Shown here: piece after piece, positions 33,746-44,093 of the stretch
How the letters are laid out: every line of letters starts with the position of its first letter
Numbering within the stretch: the stretch's first letter is position 1
From: JAFMJV01 sp963814315
Lineage (GTDB): Bacteria > Chloroflexota > Limnocylindria > Limnocylindrales > CSP1-4
DNA: 64,000 nucleotides
NCBI GenBank assembly: GCA_963814315.1
Contig: CAWFCG010000002.1
Location: 1 to 64,000, forward strand
Direction of reading: 5' to 3'
Notes under the pieces: model-generated
What the model saw: only the letters and a program-made list of their open reading frames with translations
Told to the model about the DNA's origin: nothing
The model's database searches: none
Made by a program: the position numbers and the translations under genes

Positions 33746-36624
33746 CTACTTGCCCTTCTTGTCGTCCTTCTTGGACGCCCGCCGTGAGCCACTCTCGATC
33801 CAGTGCGGTCTGGATTGACGAGCCCAGGAGGGACCCGATTGGCGCCGCAGGATCACCCACAGGCCCAGCACGCCTAGCACGGCGATGCCGAAGAAGACGA
33901 TGCCAGCGAGCCGCAGCGAGCCGCTTGACGAGCCCCCATCGATGAGCGAGATGACCTCGGAGGACTTGTTGATAGCTTCGGTGACGTCAGCCGCGAGGCC
34001 GGCCTCCCTGGCCGCCTGCAGCGGCGTGTCGACATCGACACCCCACAGGCCGAAGTCGGTCAGCAGGTCTCGAGGGCGCTGCGCCGCGTTTTCGGCGCGG
34101 CCGATGTAGTTGGCGGCATTGGCCCACTTCTCGGCCGTCGCGGCGCCATCTTCGAGCTCCGCGAGGCTCTGTGCGTTCTCGAAATCGTCCTTGATGCGAT
34201 CGAGCGCGCCGAAGTCACGCCACGCTTGGTCGGCCAGCCAGGCCTGCTCGATCCACTTCTGGGCAGCGGCCGCGGAGAGTGCCGCCGCCGCGAAATCGCG
34301 GTCCTCGACCGGCTTGGTCACCACCTCGGGGATATGCCAGTCAGGGACTCGATCGCTGAGCAGGTTCAGGGCGTTGCCCACGGCCTGGGCCTCAGCACTC
34401 CGTGTCTCGGCCTGGGCCCGTAGCGCAGCCATCTGGGCAGGGGTGGTCACGGCCTCGAACCGGGGCCGGATGTCCGTGCTCAGCTGCGCTTGGGGAAGCG
34501 AGGTGTCCGCCGCGCGCGCGGCGGACACCACGGCGCGGGCATCCTCGATGATGGCGCGACCGGCGGTGATCTGGCCGGCCTCGACGGGGTCGGTCACGGC
34601 CGCAGGATCTGCCATTCGCCGACCTCGTCACGCAACTGCCCAAGTGCGCGACCCGTGGCTTCAGCCTCACGGCGGATGGCGGCCGCGTCGCCGACCAGAG
34701 CCTCCAGCTCGTTCTGCGTTGCGGCGGCCCGATAGCGCGCGCCGAAGGACTCGACGATGCCGGCGGACGGCAACGCCGCGTCAGCCGCGGTGATCTGCTT
34801 GGCGATCTCGATGGCCGGCGTGATGGCGGCCATGGCATCCTCGAACCGTCGCTCGTCGATGGCGGAGTCGATGGTGGCGGGGAAGAAGTCCCACCCGCTC
34901 GGTACGACCTGCTGGAGCTGTCCCAGCGGCTCCACGAGCTCACTGGCTCGTTCGAGCAGGTCGAGGGCATCGGTCCGTACCGCCTCGATCTCGCTGACGT
35001 TCGCGGCGCTCTCGAAGGGGCGCTGGATGAGCGGGACCAGCCCGGCGGTGGGCAGCAAGCGGTCGGCTTCGTTGAGCGCGTCTAGCACTTCGTAGGACTT
35101 GTCGAGCGCCTCGGTAGCCGCCTGGAAGCTCCAGTCATCCATGGCCTTGCGCACCGCCAGCGGCGCGCCCAGCGGCGCGGCATCGGCGAGGAACTGGTGG
35201 TAGTAGGCGCGCGCTGCGGATCGCTCGGCGAGGTCCAGGCCAGCGCCAGGGATGCCATAGGCATCGAGCAGGTTCTGAGCGAAGTCGAGATCGTCGAGGT
35301 TGGCAGCATGGGCGGGGTCGGCGGCAGCCGGTACCAGCCCACGCTCATCGACGGCATCGAGCCACTCGCGGTAGTCGACGACAGGGCTGGCGGCGATCTC
35401 GGGACCGGCCGAGCCCACGTACTTGGTTTCGCTGTCCAGCAGGGAGCCGATGACCGCCCGCCACTGCTCGTCGGACATCCGCGACGCCACGGCGCTGGCG
35501 ATGCCGCAGGCGGCGGCATCCTGGTCGGCGATGGTTTGCTCCCAACCGTCACCAGATGTGGGCTGTACGACTTGCCACGCGGACAGGTCGAGGTCGGTCG
35601 CATTAGGTCCTGCCGGATCGCAGGCGGCTCCGTTCATGGCTGATGCGGTCCAGAGCGCCATGCTCTCGCGCAGCCACAGCTCGGTGAAGGTGTCGGTGCT
35701 GAACCAGGCGTGGGCCAGTTCATGCTTGGGGTCACCGACACCGGCGTTCTGGTCGAGCTGCACGACGCTGGGTGTGTCATGGGCACTGGCATAGCCGCCC
35801 AGTTCGCGCGGCGGCGCCATGCGGATGACGACCGGTCCATCGCCAGGGATGTCGTGGTCGAGGAAGGCGCGGATGGCGTCGAGCGCCGGCTTGGAGTTCG
35901 CTTCGGCCGGTGACAGCCAGCCAGCGGCATCAGCCCAGGCCTGCAACTCGATCTGTCGGTCGGCGGGGCCGACGAAGGACTCCTTCACGAGGTTGTCTTC
36001 GCGGACACCCTCCACGCAGGTGAAGATCTGAGCGGGGGTCCGGCTGCTGTCGGACTCCAGGCGGTTGTTGCCTACCTTCTTGAGCGGCGTGCCGCTTTGG
36101 GTCAGCGTCCAGGCCGCGTCGTCCTTGACCTCGATGGTGACCTTGCCTTCATCGGTGTCCTGGCCGAATGCACAGACGTAGAAGTAGCTGCCGTCGACCC
36201 GCGCCGGAGTGGCGTCGAGGACGGCATTGCCCTGGTCGAGGCTGGCCTTGACGGGGTACCGCAGGCGGAAGCGATCAGTGGTTCGGCCGCCCTCGATGGG
36301 AGGTGTCTCGACCCAGCGCGCCGTCCACAGGCCCGGAGCGTCCTGGGCTCGGGTCACCAACTCGAAGCCGCCGCCGACATCGGGTCGAGCGCGGCGCTCG
36401 ACCATGATGGGGCCCCACTCCTTGGGCCCGAAGGGCGCGTTGCCGGTCTTGAGAGTGAAGCCCATGGTCACCTCGATCTCCCCAGTCGATGGCACGACCG
36501 TGTAGGTGACGGTGGAGGTTTCCTCGAGCTCTTCCGTATTGGCGGCAACGGGCAGCACCATCACCGCGGTGGCGACGATGGTGAGCAGCACGGAAACGAG
36601 GGCGCGGCAGGCCCCAGACGACAT
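33746..36624 (-). CDS. Membrane-anchored M1-like metallopeptidase with helical repeats (one frameshift)
   Basis: About 959 residues when one missing base near 34603 is restored. A signal peptide (ALVSVLLTIVATAVMVLPVA) leads to a beta domain, then KHELAHAWFSTDTFTELWLRESMALW, an HExxH plus downstream Glu as in M1 gluzincins. The second half is repeated helical units (EALDKSYEVLDALNEADRLL; PSGWDFFPATIDSAIDERRF; PEVVTKPVEDRDFAAAALSA). It ends with a membrane helix (LRLAGIVFFGIAVLGVLGLW) and a basic tail. Read without repair it splits into 34594-36624 and 33746-34615; the second half continues the repeat pattern, so a single surface protein is likely. Catalysis is unproven. Confidence 0.65.
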
Positions 36625-36758
36625 GGGACGATCCTCGAGTGCGGGGAATCGATAGGCTGTGCGGTTGGGTGCGGTCCGGACCGTAACCCGGATGCGTGGG
36701 TGCGGCAAGGTGGACCATCGGCAGTGTCCGGGCAGGACCGCTCACCCATACTCGGTGC

Positions 36759-37985
36759 ATGACGCTCAGACGCCTTGGCCTCGTGTACGCGATGCAGGGT
36801 ATCGCCTTCGGCCTCCTGACGCCGTTCTCACTGCCCTTGCTCGATGAGCGCGGCCTGGGGCCTGCGGAGATGGGGCTGGTCCTGAGCATCGCCGGCCTGA
36901 CGTCGTTGCTGGCGTACCCCATCTGGGGCGCCATCGCCGACGGTTGGCTGGGGCGACGCCGGACGATCGTGCTGACGGCCATCACCGCGGCCATCGGTGG
37001 GCTCCTGATCCTGCTCGCGGGCAGCGACCCGTGGCTGCTGACGCTGGCACTCTCGGTGTCACTGGTAGGAGCGACGGTGTGGTTCCCGCTGCTCGATGCG
37101 CTGACGCTGGACCTGCTCGGCGATGGCGCCTCCGGCTACGGGCGCATCCGCGTATGGGCTTCGGCAGGCTGGGCCGCATCGGCCATGACCGGCGGCGTGA
37201 TGTGGATGTTGGTGGGACCCGATCTGGTCTTCGCCTCGTTCGTCGTCGCGTCGCTGCTGGTGGCTGGCCTGATGCTGTGGTCGTCCCGTGCCGTGGAGCT
37301 GCCTGGGGCAGCTTCGAGCCCCGCGGGCGAGGCACCTCCACGCCCGTCGCTGCGGGACTCGTTGCCACTGTTTCTGGCGCCGGTCCTGCTGGGCTTCATG
37401 CTGGGCCTGTTCATCACCTCGATGGGCGAGCACGCGGCGTGGCGGTACATCAGCCTGCGCATCCTCGACCAGGGCGGCAGTGTGTTCCTGGTGGGGCTCG
37501 CGGCGGCGCTGCCGGCCATCGTGGAGATCCCCGTCTTCGCGAGCTCCGGTCGGCTGGCCACACGGATGGGCCTGCGCTGGCTCTTCGTCAGCGGTGCCCT
37601 GGTGGCCGCCGTGCTGATGGCGCTGGTGGCGATGGCTCCGGAACCGTGGATGGTGACGGCCCTGCGCACGCTCGATGGAATCTCATACGCGTTGCGCTAC
37701 CTGGCCATGGTCTTGATCATCGGCGTGCTAGTGCCCAGGCGCCTCTATGCACTAGGCCAGTCGGTAGCCTGGTTCGTCTACGCCGGCATCGCGCCTATCG
37801 TGGCCGATGCGGTCGGTGGACTCATCTATGAGCGCTTGGGTGCGCCGGTGCTGTTCGTGACCGCGACCGTGGCGCTGGCCACCGGCGGGGCCGTCGTCTG
37901 GTTCGTCCTCCGTGGTCCGCGTTTCGGTCGACAGCGATCCCAGCCGGCCATGGACGACCTGCCGGTGCCGCCTCTGCCTACCTGA
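36759..37985 (+). CDS. Major facilitator superfamily transporter
   Basis: 408 residues with about 12 membrane helices. PIWGAIADGWLGRRRTIVLT is the MFS loop 2-3 signature, with a central loop rich in Pro/Ser and a second half starting RDSLPLFLAPVLLGFMLGLF. It resembles the MFS_1-like/LacY-like group. ATG 36759 lies six bases after CATACT (36747-36752). Substrate unknown; it converges on the amino-sugar operon end. Confidence 0.85.
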   Translation: MTLRRLGLVYAMQGIAFGLLTPFSLPLLDERGLGPAEMGLVLSIAGLTSLLAYPIWGAIADGWLGRRRTIVLTAITAAIGGLLILLAGSDPWLLTLALSVSLVGATVWFPLLDALTLDLLGDGASGYGRIRVWASAGWAASAMTGGVMWMLVGPDLVFASFVVASLLVAGLMLWSSRAVELPGAASSPAGEAPPRPSLRDSLPLFLAPVLLGFMLGLFITSMGEHAAWRYISLRILDQGGSVFLVGLAAALPAIVEIPVFASSGRLATRMGLRWLFVSGALVAAVLMALVAMAPEPWMVTALRTLDGISYALRYLAMVLIIGVLVPRRLYALGQSVAWFVYAGIAPIVADAVGGLIYERLGAPVLFVTATVALATGGAVVWFVLRGPRFGRQRSQPAMDDLPVPPLPT

Positions 37986-38023
37986 CCACGAGGCTCTGGA
38001 CACGAGGCTCCGGCGTCGGGCCT

Positions 38024-39145
38024 TCAGGCGACGAAGATCCATTCCCCGCCGCGCATCACGCGACGGACGCCGAATGTGGCCGCGTCCAGCTCCACCAGGT
38101 CGGCTCGCAAGCCGGTGGCGAGGTGTCCACGATCGGCCAGGCCCAGCAGCTCCGCCGGGTTGGTGGCGGCGGCGCGCACGGCATCGGCGATGGGGATGCC
38201 GGAGCGCACGACGTTGCGCAGCTCCAGGTCCAGCGCCGTCACCGAGCCAGCCAGGTTGCCGCCCTCCACGAGCGTGACCATGTCTCCGTCCACGCGAACC
38301 TCCAGCTCGCCCAGCATGCCGCGGCTCTGGCCGGAGCCGGCGAGGGCGATGGCATCACTGACCAGCAGCACCCGCTGGCTCGGCTTGAGCGCCCAGATGA
38401 GCGGCCACAGGTCGGGATCGACGTGCAGGGTGTCCGCGATGAGCTCCACCCAGACGGCATCGTCGAGCAGCGCTGCCAGTGCCAGGCCAGGCTCGCGGTG
38501 CACGACACCGACCATGGCATTGAACAGGTGCGTGGTGGTCACGGCACCGGCGTCGTAGCCGGCACGCGCCTCCGCCATGTCGGCGGCCGAGTGGCCCAGC
38601 GAGACACGCACGCCATGCTCCGCGAGGCGAGCGATGAGCTGCGGCGCGCCACGAAGCTCGGGTGCGATGGTGATGACACGCAGGCCCTCGATGAACGTCG
38701 CGAGTCGCTCTTCGTCCAGCTCGTCGGGATGGCGCAGCAGGTCCGCCGGATGGGCGCCCTTCTTCTTCTCGGCCAGGAAGGGGCCTTCCATGTTGAAGCC
38801 CAGCGGCTCGGCCCCGTCGGCGGGCGCGACGGGCATCCACTCGCGCACATGATCGGCAAATTGCGTGAGCTTCTCGAACGACGCGGTGACCGATGTGGGC
38901 AGGAACGAGGTCACGCCATGCGCCGCCAACGCCCGAGCCATGCCACTGAGGGCGTCGCTGCCACCCATGGCGTCGTGGCCACCCCAGCCGTGCACGTGGA
39001 CATCGATGAAGCCGGGCACCACGATGCGGCTGCCATCCACCGCGCCGTCGGCTACGAGGGCTGTGATCCGGCCGTCATCGACGACGACTCGCCCCAGGAG
39101 CTCACCGTCATCGACGATGAGGCGCCCGGCCAGTGTCTCAGTCAT
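38024..39145 (-). CDS. nagA: N-acetylglucosamine-6-phosphate deacetylase
   Basis: 373 residues. Metal and active-site blocks are PGFIDVHVHGWGGHD, GFNMEGPFLAEKKKGAHP (Glu), VSLGHSAADMAEARAGYDAG, TTTHLFNAMVGVVHREPG and VLLVSDAIALAGSGQSRG (Asp). It removes the acetyl group from GlcNAc-6-phosphate, giving glucosamine-6-phosphate. ATG 39145 overlaps the preceding gene's stop by 8 bases. It is the last gene of the 12-gene operon. Confidence 0.9.
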   Translation of the reverse strand: MTETLAGRLIVDDGELLGRVVVDDGRITALVADGAVDGSRIVVPGFIDVHVHGWGGHDAMGGSDALSGMARALAAHGVTSFLPTSVTASFEKLTQFADHVREWMPVAPADGAEPLGFNMEGPFLAEKKKGAHPADLLRHPDELDEERLATFIEGLRVITIAPELRGAPQLIARLAEHGVRVSLGHSAADMAEARAGYDAGAVTTTHLFNAMVGVVHREPGLALAALLDDAVWVELIADTLHVDPDLWPLIWALKPSQRVLLVSDAIALAGSGQSRGMLGELEVRVDGDMVTLVEGGNLAGSVTALDLELRNVVRSGIPIADAVRAAATNPAELLGLADRGHLATGLRADLVELDAATFGVRRVMRGGEWIFVA

Positions 39146-40286
39146 AGTCGCCAGCCTCCTCGACGGCCGCCCAGAAGGCCAGGATGTTCTCGACCGGCAC
39201 GTGTGCCTGCATGTTGTGGATGCTGGCCGCCACGAAGCCACCGCTGGGCTTGAGGTCGTTGACGCGACGGATCGTCTCCGCCCTGACCTCCTCCGGCGTG
39301 CCGCGAGCAAGGGTCTTCTGGGGATCGACGGTGCCGCCCCAGAACGTGATGTGGGCCCCGAACTCACGCTTCAGGTCGGCCGTCTCCATGCCCTCCGCCG
39401 AAACCTGTATCGGGTTGAGCGCGTCCACGCCGATGTCGATGAGGTCTCCGATGAGGTCCTTGATGGCACCGCAGGAATGCAGGAAGAAGCGGGCGTCGGA
39501 GCGGCTCTTGATGAGATCGATGATCTCCTTGTGCAGCGGCTTGACGATGTCGCGGTAGGCCTGTGGGCTGAACAACGGAGCGTGCTGCGCACCCAGGTCG
39601 TCGGCCTCGGCGGCGACGTCGATATCGGGACCGATCTCGTCGAGCAACTTCTCCCAGTAGGCCAGCTTCAGGTCGGTGATCTTGCGCATCATCGCCCGCG
39701 CCAGCTCGGGCTTCAACGCCATGTCCATGTAGCCGTCTTCGTAGCCGCGCATGCGGAAGTGCATCTCCGTCACACCGGCACACAGGGAACCCACGAAGAC
39801 GGCGCGCTTCTCCACCTCGCGGATGTGTTGGGCGCGTTCCTTCATGCCCGCGAATCGGGCGGCGTCGGTCGGGTCGGGCCAGGGGTAGGCATCGATGTCA
39901 GCGAAGCTGATGTCACCTGAGAGCGGCGAGGTGGTGGACTCGTAGTAGAGCCCGTCACGAGGCCGCGCCCGCAGCACGCCGAACTCGTCGAGGAAGCGTT
40001 CGTACGCGCCATCGTCGACGACCTCCCGATGGTAGGTCGAGGGCGAGCCGGCCGGCACCAGCGCCACATCGGCGCCGAAGTGGTCCAGCACGTCATCATG
40101 GACATGGGCCAGGCCCTGGGTCGTATCGACGATGCGGATCTCTGCCTCCGGCAGGCCCAGGGCCGGCCGTAAACGTCCGTAGGCCTCGGCGTGGATGCTG
40201 CTGTAGCGCGTGCCGGCGAGGTCACGCGGGACTCGGTCGGCCTCCTCGTGACGAAGCGCGGCGAGGACGCGTTGTCGTGGTTCCAT
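39138..40286 (-). CDS. Uroporphyrinogen-decarboxylase-family protein (methyltransferase-like)
   Basis: 382 residues. The URO-D fold is shown by RQRVLAALRHEEADRVPRDL, DIDAYPWPDP, GSLCAGVTEMHFRMRG, KLLDEIGPDIDVAAEADDLG and FFLHSCGAIKDLIGDLIDIG, VDALNPIQ. The HSCG pair resembles the zinc site of corrinoid methyltransferases (MtaA/CmuA) rather than heme enzymes. Such proteins occur in sugar operons without known function. AGGGAG lies five bases before ATG 40286. No corrinoid protein gene is nearby, so a methyl transfer role is only a hint. Confidence 0.75.
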   Translation of the reverse strand: MEPRQRVLAALRHEEADRVPRDLAGTRYSSIHAEAYGRLRPALGLPEAEIRIVDTTQGLAHVHDDVLDHFGADVALVPAGSPSTYHREVVDDGAYERFLDEFGVLRARPRDGLYYESTTSPLSGDISFADIDAYPWPDPTDAARFAGMKERAQHIREVEKRAVFVGSLCAGVTEMHFRMRGYEDGYMDMALKPELARAMMRKITDLKLAYWEKLLDEIGPDIDVAAEADDLGAQHAPLFSPQAYRDIVKPLHKEIIDLIKSRSDARFFLHSCGAIKDLIGDLIDIGVDALNPIQVSAEGMETADLKREFGAHITFWGGTVDPQKTLARGTPEEVRAETIRRVNDLKPSGGFVAASIHNMQAHVPVENILAFWAAVEEAGDYD

Positions 40287-40307
40287 GATCACTCCCTGGG
40301 GTTGTGG

Positions 40308-41057
40308 TTAGGCCTCGGGCGCGACGACGCTGGCGCCACTGTCCTCGACCGAGAAGCCGACGTTCAAGCCGTAGCGGTCAGCGGCGTAGCGGGATTCGGT
40401 ACGTTCGATGGGCCGACCGCGATGGTCGTAGATGAGTCGGCGCTCCACGAGCATGGGTTCGCTAGGGGCCACGCCCAGCAGTAGGGCATCCTCGGGGCTG
40501 GCGGCCTCGGCACGGATGGATGACTTACCCCACGAAGGCACCATGCCAGCGCTGATGAGCGCCTCATGTAGTGAGCCTTGCTCAAGGTCGGCGGCTTGCA
40601 CGGACGCGATACAGCGCGACGCCAAGACCGCATGCTCGACCGCGACCGGCTCGCCATCAGCCAGGCGCACTCGTCGCACAGCCATCACCTTGGCGCCCGC
40701 GGCGACGCGTAGCTCCTGGCGCTCGCTTTCGGTGGGTGCCCGCACCGTCCGCTCCACGATGCGCGAGCTGGGGCGCCGGCCCTGGCGTCGCATCTCACGG
40801 CTGAAGGTCATCAGGAAGTTGGCGCGACGATGTGTAGGTGGTTCGGCCACGAACGTGCCGCGGCCTGGATCGCGACGTACCAGCCCTTCCTCGGCCAGCT
40901 GCGCCATGGCGTGGCGAGCGGTCATGCGGCTGACCCCGAATTCCGTGCACAGGTCGGCGTCCGACGGCAGGCGCTGCCCTGGTCGCAGGTGTGCGATGCG
41001 CGCCCGCAGGGTCTGCTCGATCTCGCGATAGCGGGGCGCGTAGGTGAGCTCGTTCAT
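40308..41057 (-). CDS. GntR/HutC-family regulator (UTRA domain)
   Basis: 249 residues. RYREIEQTLRARIAHLRPGQ, RLPSDADLCTEFGVSRMTAR and HAMAQLAEEGLVRRDPGRGT form the winged HTH. The UTRA domain follows (KVMAVRRVRLADGEPVAVEH, LHEALISAGMVPSWGKSSIR, PMLVERRLIYDHRGRPIERT). It lies inside the operon and is translationally coupled to the ROK kinase (ATGA at 41054-41057). The probable operator is the TCTAGA-centred site at 50948. Confidence 0.85.
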   Translation of the reverse strand: MNELTYAPRYREIEQTLRARIAHLRPGQRLPSDADLCTEFGVSRMTARHAMAQLAEEGLVRRDPGRGTFVAEPPTHRRANFLMTFSREMRRQGRRPSSRIVERTVRAPTESERQELRVAAGAKVMAVRRVRLADGEPVAVEHAVLASRCIASVQAADLEQGSLHEALISAGMVPSWGKSSIRAEAASPEDALLLGVAPSEPMLVERRLIYDHRGRPIERTESRYAADRYGLNVGFSVEDSGASVVAPEA

Positions 41058-42025
41058 GCGCCGACTGGCGATGGTGTTGCAGCTTGAGCCGCCTCCGCCT
41101 GCCCGGCCTGAGCCGCCTCGGCGCGCTCGGCGCCGTGCACGGCTGCTCCGATGGCGCCGGCCCACGTGCCCAGCTCGGCCAACACCACCTCGACGCGCTC
41201 GACCGGGGTGGTGATGACGCGTCGGCGCATCTCCGCCTTGATAGGCTCGATGAGGAATTCGCCGGCACTGGCCCAGCCGCCGCCGAGGATGACAAGCTCT
41301 GGCGTGATGATGGTGATGGCATTGCTGATGCCGATGCCCAGGTACCGTCCGATCTCAGCCAGGCCCGCGATGGCTCGGGCATCACCGCCTCGCGCCCGCT
41401 CGATGGCCTCCCGCGGGTCCGCAGTGCCACACACGATGGCGACCTGATCAGCTCGGCAATAGGCCTCGACACAGCCGCGGTTGCCACAGCCACACCAGGG
41501 TCCGTCGGGATCGATGGTCTGGTGGCCCAGCTCACCGGCCTGGCCGCGATAGCCCTGGATGACCTGGTTGTCGATGGCGAAGACGCCGCCTATCCCGGTG
41601 CCCAGGGTGAAGCCGATGAACGAGCGCACGTAGCGGCCGGCGCCGAAGCGCAACTCGGCGAGACCGAAGGCACGGGCGTCGTTGATGAGCGCCGTGGGCA
41701 AACCGCAGGCCTCTGCCACCGGCACACCGACGGGAGTGGCCGACCAGTCGCCGGGGACGTTGGTCAGGAAGGTGACCACGCCGGTCTCGGGGATGTAGAG
41801 CCCGGGCACCGCCACACCGAGGCTGTCCACTGGGCCGACGGCGCCCTCGCGTACCTGTGTCGCCAGCTGGGCCAGCTGCGGCACCACGCTCTGCTCGCCG
41901 CGCGACGTGTCGGTCCGCTCCGAACCTTGGTCCAGCGTGGTCCAATCTTCGCCCGAGCCCTCGACCACGACCCACTTGATGTTGGTGCCGCCGAGGTCCA
42001 GCCCGATGTGGCGCGTGGCGCTCAT
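41054..42025 (-). CDS. ROK-family sugar kinase, probable N-acetylglucosamine kinase
   Basis: 323 residues from ATG 42025. HIGLDLGGTNIKWVVVEG is the phosphate loop, AVPGLYIPETGVVTFLTNVP follows, GFTLGTGIGGVFAIDNQVIQ and GELGHQTIDPDGPWCGCGNR, GCVEAYC carry the ROK zinc motif. ROK kinases phosphorylate hexoses with ATP; with nagA in the same operon GlcNAc is the likely substrate. The C-terminus has an Ala/Gln/Glu-rich tail. AGGTGG lies before the ATG. Confidence 0.85.
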   Translation of the reverse strand: MSATRHIGLDLGGTNIKWVVVEGSGEDWTTLDQGSERTDTSRGEQSVVPQLAQLATQVREGAVGPVDSLGVAVPGLYIPETGVVTFLTNVPGDWSATPVGVPVAEACGLPTALINDARAFGLAELRFGAGRYVRSFIGFTLGTGIGGVFAIDNQVIQGYRGQAGELGHQTIDPDGPWCGCGNRGCVEAYCRADQVAIVCGTADPREAIERARGGDARAIAGLAEIGRYLGIGISNAITIITPELVILGGGWASAGEFLIEPIKAEMRRRVITTPVERVEVVLAELGTWAGAIGAAVHGAERAEAAQAGQAEAAQAATPSPVGA

Positions 42026-42036
42026 GAACACACCAC

Positions 42037-43065
42037 CTAGCTCTCTCGAGTGATGCGAACGTACAGCGCGGTGACGCCGAGGATGATGAGTCCGAAGATG
42101 ATGCGGCGCGTGCCCTCAGGCACCTGCAGGACCGAGAGCAGCGAGGTGACCACGCCCAGGATGAGGGCGCCCACGATAGTGCCGGCGTAGCCGCCACGGC
42201 CGCCGAAGATAGAGGTGCCGCCGATGACGGTGGCTGCCACCGACGGCAGCATCAGGGGCACCGCCAACGAGAGCGTGGTGGCCTTGATGAGACCCACGTA
42301 GACGAGACCGCCGATGCCGGCGATCACCGCCGAGAGCACGTACAGCAGGATCAGCACCTGCCACACCCGGACGCCGCCGAGACGCGCGGCGCGCTCGTTG
42401 TCGCCGATGGCATAGAGATTGCGCCCGAAGCCGGTGCGCTTCAACGTGAAGCCGATGAAGAGGGCCAGCGGGATGAACACCAGCAGCGAGTTGGGCACGA
42501 TCTCGAACGACTTGCCGGTGCCCAGCCAGGTGATGACCTCTGGCAACTGGGCGCTGGTGCCCAGCACGGTTCGCTGGTAGACCAGCAGCAAGCCCTCCAC
42601 GACCAGGGCCACCGCCAGGGTCATGATCAGCGGGTGTACCCGGAAGACACCCACACCGATGCCGCTGGCAAGGCCGGCCAGCGCCGCGCAGCCGAGGGCC
42701 AGCGGGATGGCCAAGATCGGATCGACGCCGGCTGGGACCTGGGTGGCCATGACGAAGGCCGTCATGGTGGCCACGACGCCCACCGAGAGGTCGATACCGC
42801 CGGTGATCATGGTCATCGTTTGGGCGCCCGCGAGGATGGCCAGCGGGACCGCGAACTTGACGGTATTGGAGATCCAGCGGTCGTTGAGGCCCAGCAGGCC
42901 ATCAGGGCTGAGGACGATGCCCGGACGCATGATCTCGAGCAGCGCCACCAGCACGATGAGCAACAGGATCAGCGGGACGATGGGGTGGTCGCGGGCGATG
43001 CTCCGCGTGCGGTGCCCGATGGTCTGGTCGCGGCCGCTCTCCATCGGCTGGACGGTGCTGGTCAC
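42037..43065 (-). CDS. Ribose-type ABC transporter permease
   Basis: 342 residues, about 9-10 membrane helices, BPD_transp_2 (RbsC) family: AILAGAQTMTMITGGIDLSV, GVVATMTAFVMATQVPAGVD, RTGFGRNLYAIGDNERAARL, GGTSIFGGRGGYAGTIVGAL. It is the second of two permeases and starts with GTG overlapping the first one's stop (GTGA 43062-43065). Confidence 0.88.
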   Translation of the reverse strand: MTSTVQPMESGRDQTIGHRTRSIARDHPIVPLILLLIVLVALLEIMRPGIVLSPDGLLGLNDRWISNTVKFAVPLAILAGAQTMTMITGGIDLSVGVVATMTAFVMATQVPAGVDPILAIPLALGCAALAGLASGIGVGVFRVHPLIMTLAVALVVEGLLLVYQRTVLGTSAQLPEVITWLGTGKSFEIVPNSLLVFIPLALFIGFTLKRTGFGRNLYAIGDNERAARLGGVRVWQVLILLYVLSAVIAGIGGLVYVGLIKATTLSLAVPLMLPSVAATVIGGTSIFGGRGGYAGTIVGALILGVVTSLLSVLQVPEGTRRIIFGLIILGVTALYVRITRES

Positions 43066-44093
43066 GAGCGGCGCCCCCGGAGTGCGACCACAGCGCCCAC
43101 CAGCACCACGACCACCATGATCAGACCCTCGATGACCTGGGCCACGTTGGGATCGACCGACATGAGGGTGAGATCCTGGCGAGCCAGGCGCAAGATGAAG
43201 ACGGCCACGATGGGGCCGACCAGGCCGCCCTTGCCGCCGGCGAGGCTGACCCCACCCAGCACGGCCGCGGCCACGCTGGCCATCAGGTACGGCCCCTGCA
43301 TCGGCGTGCCGATGCCGGTGCTCATGGTCAGGATGAGCCCGCCCATGGCCGCGAAGAGTCCGGCCAGCGCATAGGAGGCCACCTTGGTCCGATCGACCGC
43401 CACGCCGCTGCGATGGGCTGCCAACTTGTCAGATCCGACGGCATACAGCGAGAGGCCCAGGCGCGACCGCTTCAGTGGGATCCAGACGACACCCACCGCG
43501 ACGACGAGCAGGATCAGCGCCTTGGGGACGAAGGCCGAGACGTCGGCCGGGATGCCGCCACCGCCGACGGTGCCGATGATGAGTTGCTTGAGCCAGGTCG
43601 CGGCACCGCCACCCGGCGATTCCATGATCATCAGCGCGGCCCCTTCCCAGATGAAGAAGAACGACAGCGTGACCACGATGTCCGGCACGCGCGTGAGCAC
43701 CACCGACAAGCCGTTGACGGCGCCCACCCCGAGTCCCATGAGCAGGATGAGGGCGACCGCGACGATGCCGAACTCCTCGCTCTGGTTCTGCATCAGCGCG
43801 GCCGCCGAGACACTGAGCAGCGTCATCATGGCGGCCATCGACAGATCGATGCCGCCGGCGATGATGGCGATCGTCTGGCCGGCCGTGGCGAAGGCGTAGG
43901 GCAGTGTGGCGAGCACCAGGATCCCGAACGCGGCGGCACCGTAGTCGGGCTGGATCATCTTGGTGAAGACGAACAGGGCCGCCAACAGCGCCAACAGGGC
44001 GAGCACCCAGCCATTGCGGCGGATGAAGCGTCGCAGGCCGGCGGTGGCCGAGTCACTGCCCATGGTGTGGGCGGTCGGTGCGCCGGCGCTCAT
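43062..44093 (-). CDS. Ribose-type ABC transporter permease
   Basis: 343 residues, RbsC-like: AFATAGQTIAIIAGGIDLSM, GVGAVNGLSVVLTRVPDIVV, RSRLGLSLYAVGSDKLAAHR, GGVSLAGGKGGLVGPIVAVF. It pairs with the permease at 42037 to form the membrane channel. ATG 44093 overlaps the ATPase stop (ATGA). Confidence 0.88.
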   Translation of the reverse strand: MSAGAPTAHTMGSDSATAGLRRFIRRNGWVLALLALLAALFVFTKMIQPDYGAAAFGILVLATLPYAFATAGQTIAIIAGGIDLSMAAMMTLLSVSAAALMQNQSEEFGIVAVALILLMGLGVGAVNGLSVVLTRVPDIVVTLSFFFIWEGAALMIMESPGGGAATWLKQLIIGTVGGGGIPADVSAFVPKALILLVVAVGVVWIPLKRSRLGLSLYAVGSDKLAAHRSGVAVDRTKVASYALAGLFAAMGGLILTMSTGIGTPMQGPYLMASVAAAVLGGVSLAGGKGGLVGPIVAVFILRLARQDLTLMSVDPNVAQVIEGLIMVVVVLVGAVVALRGRRS

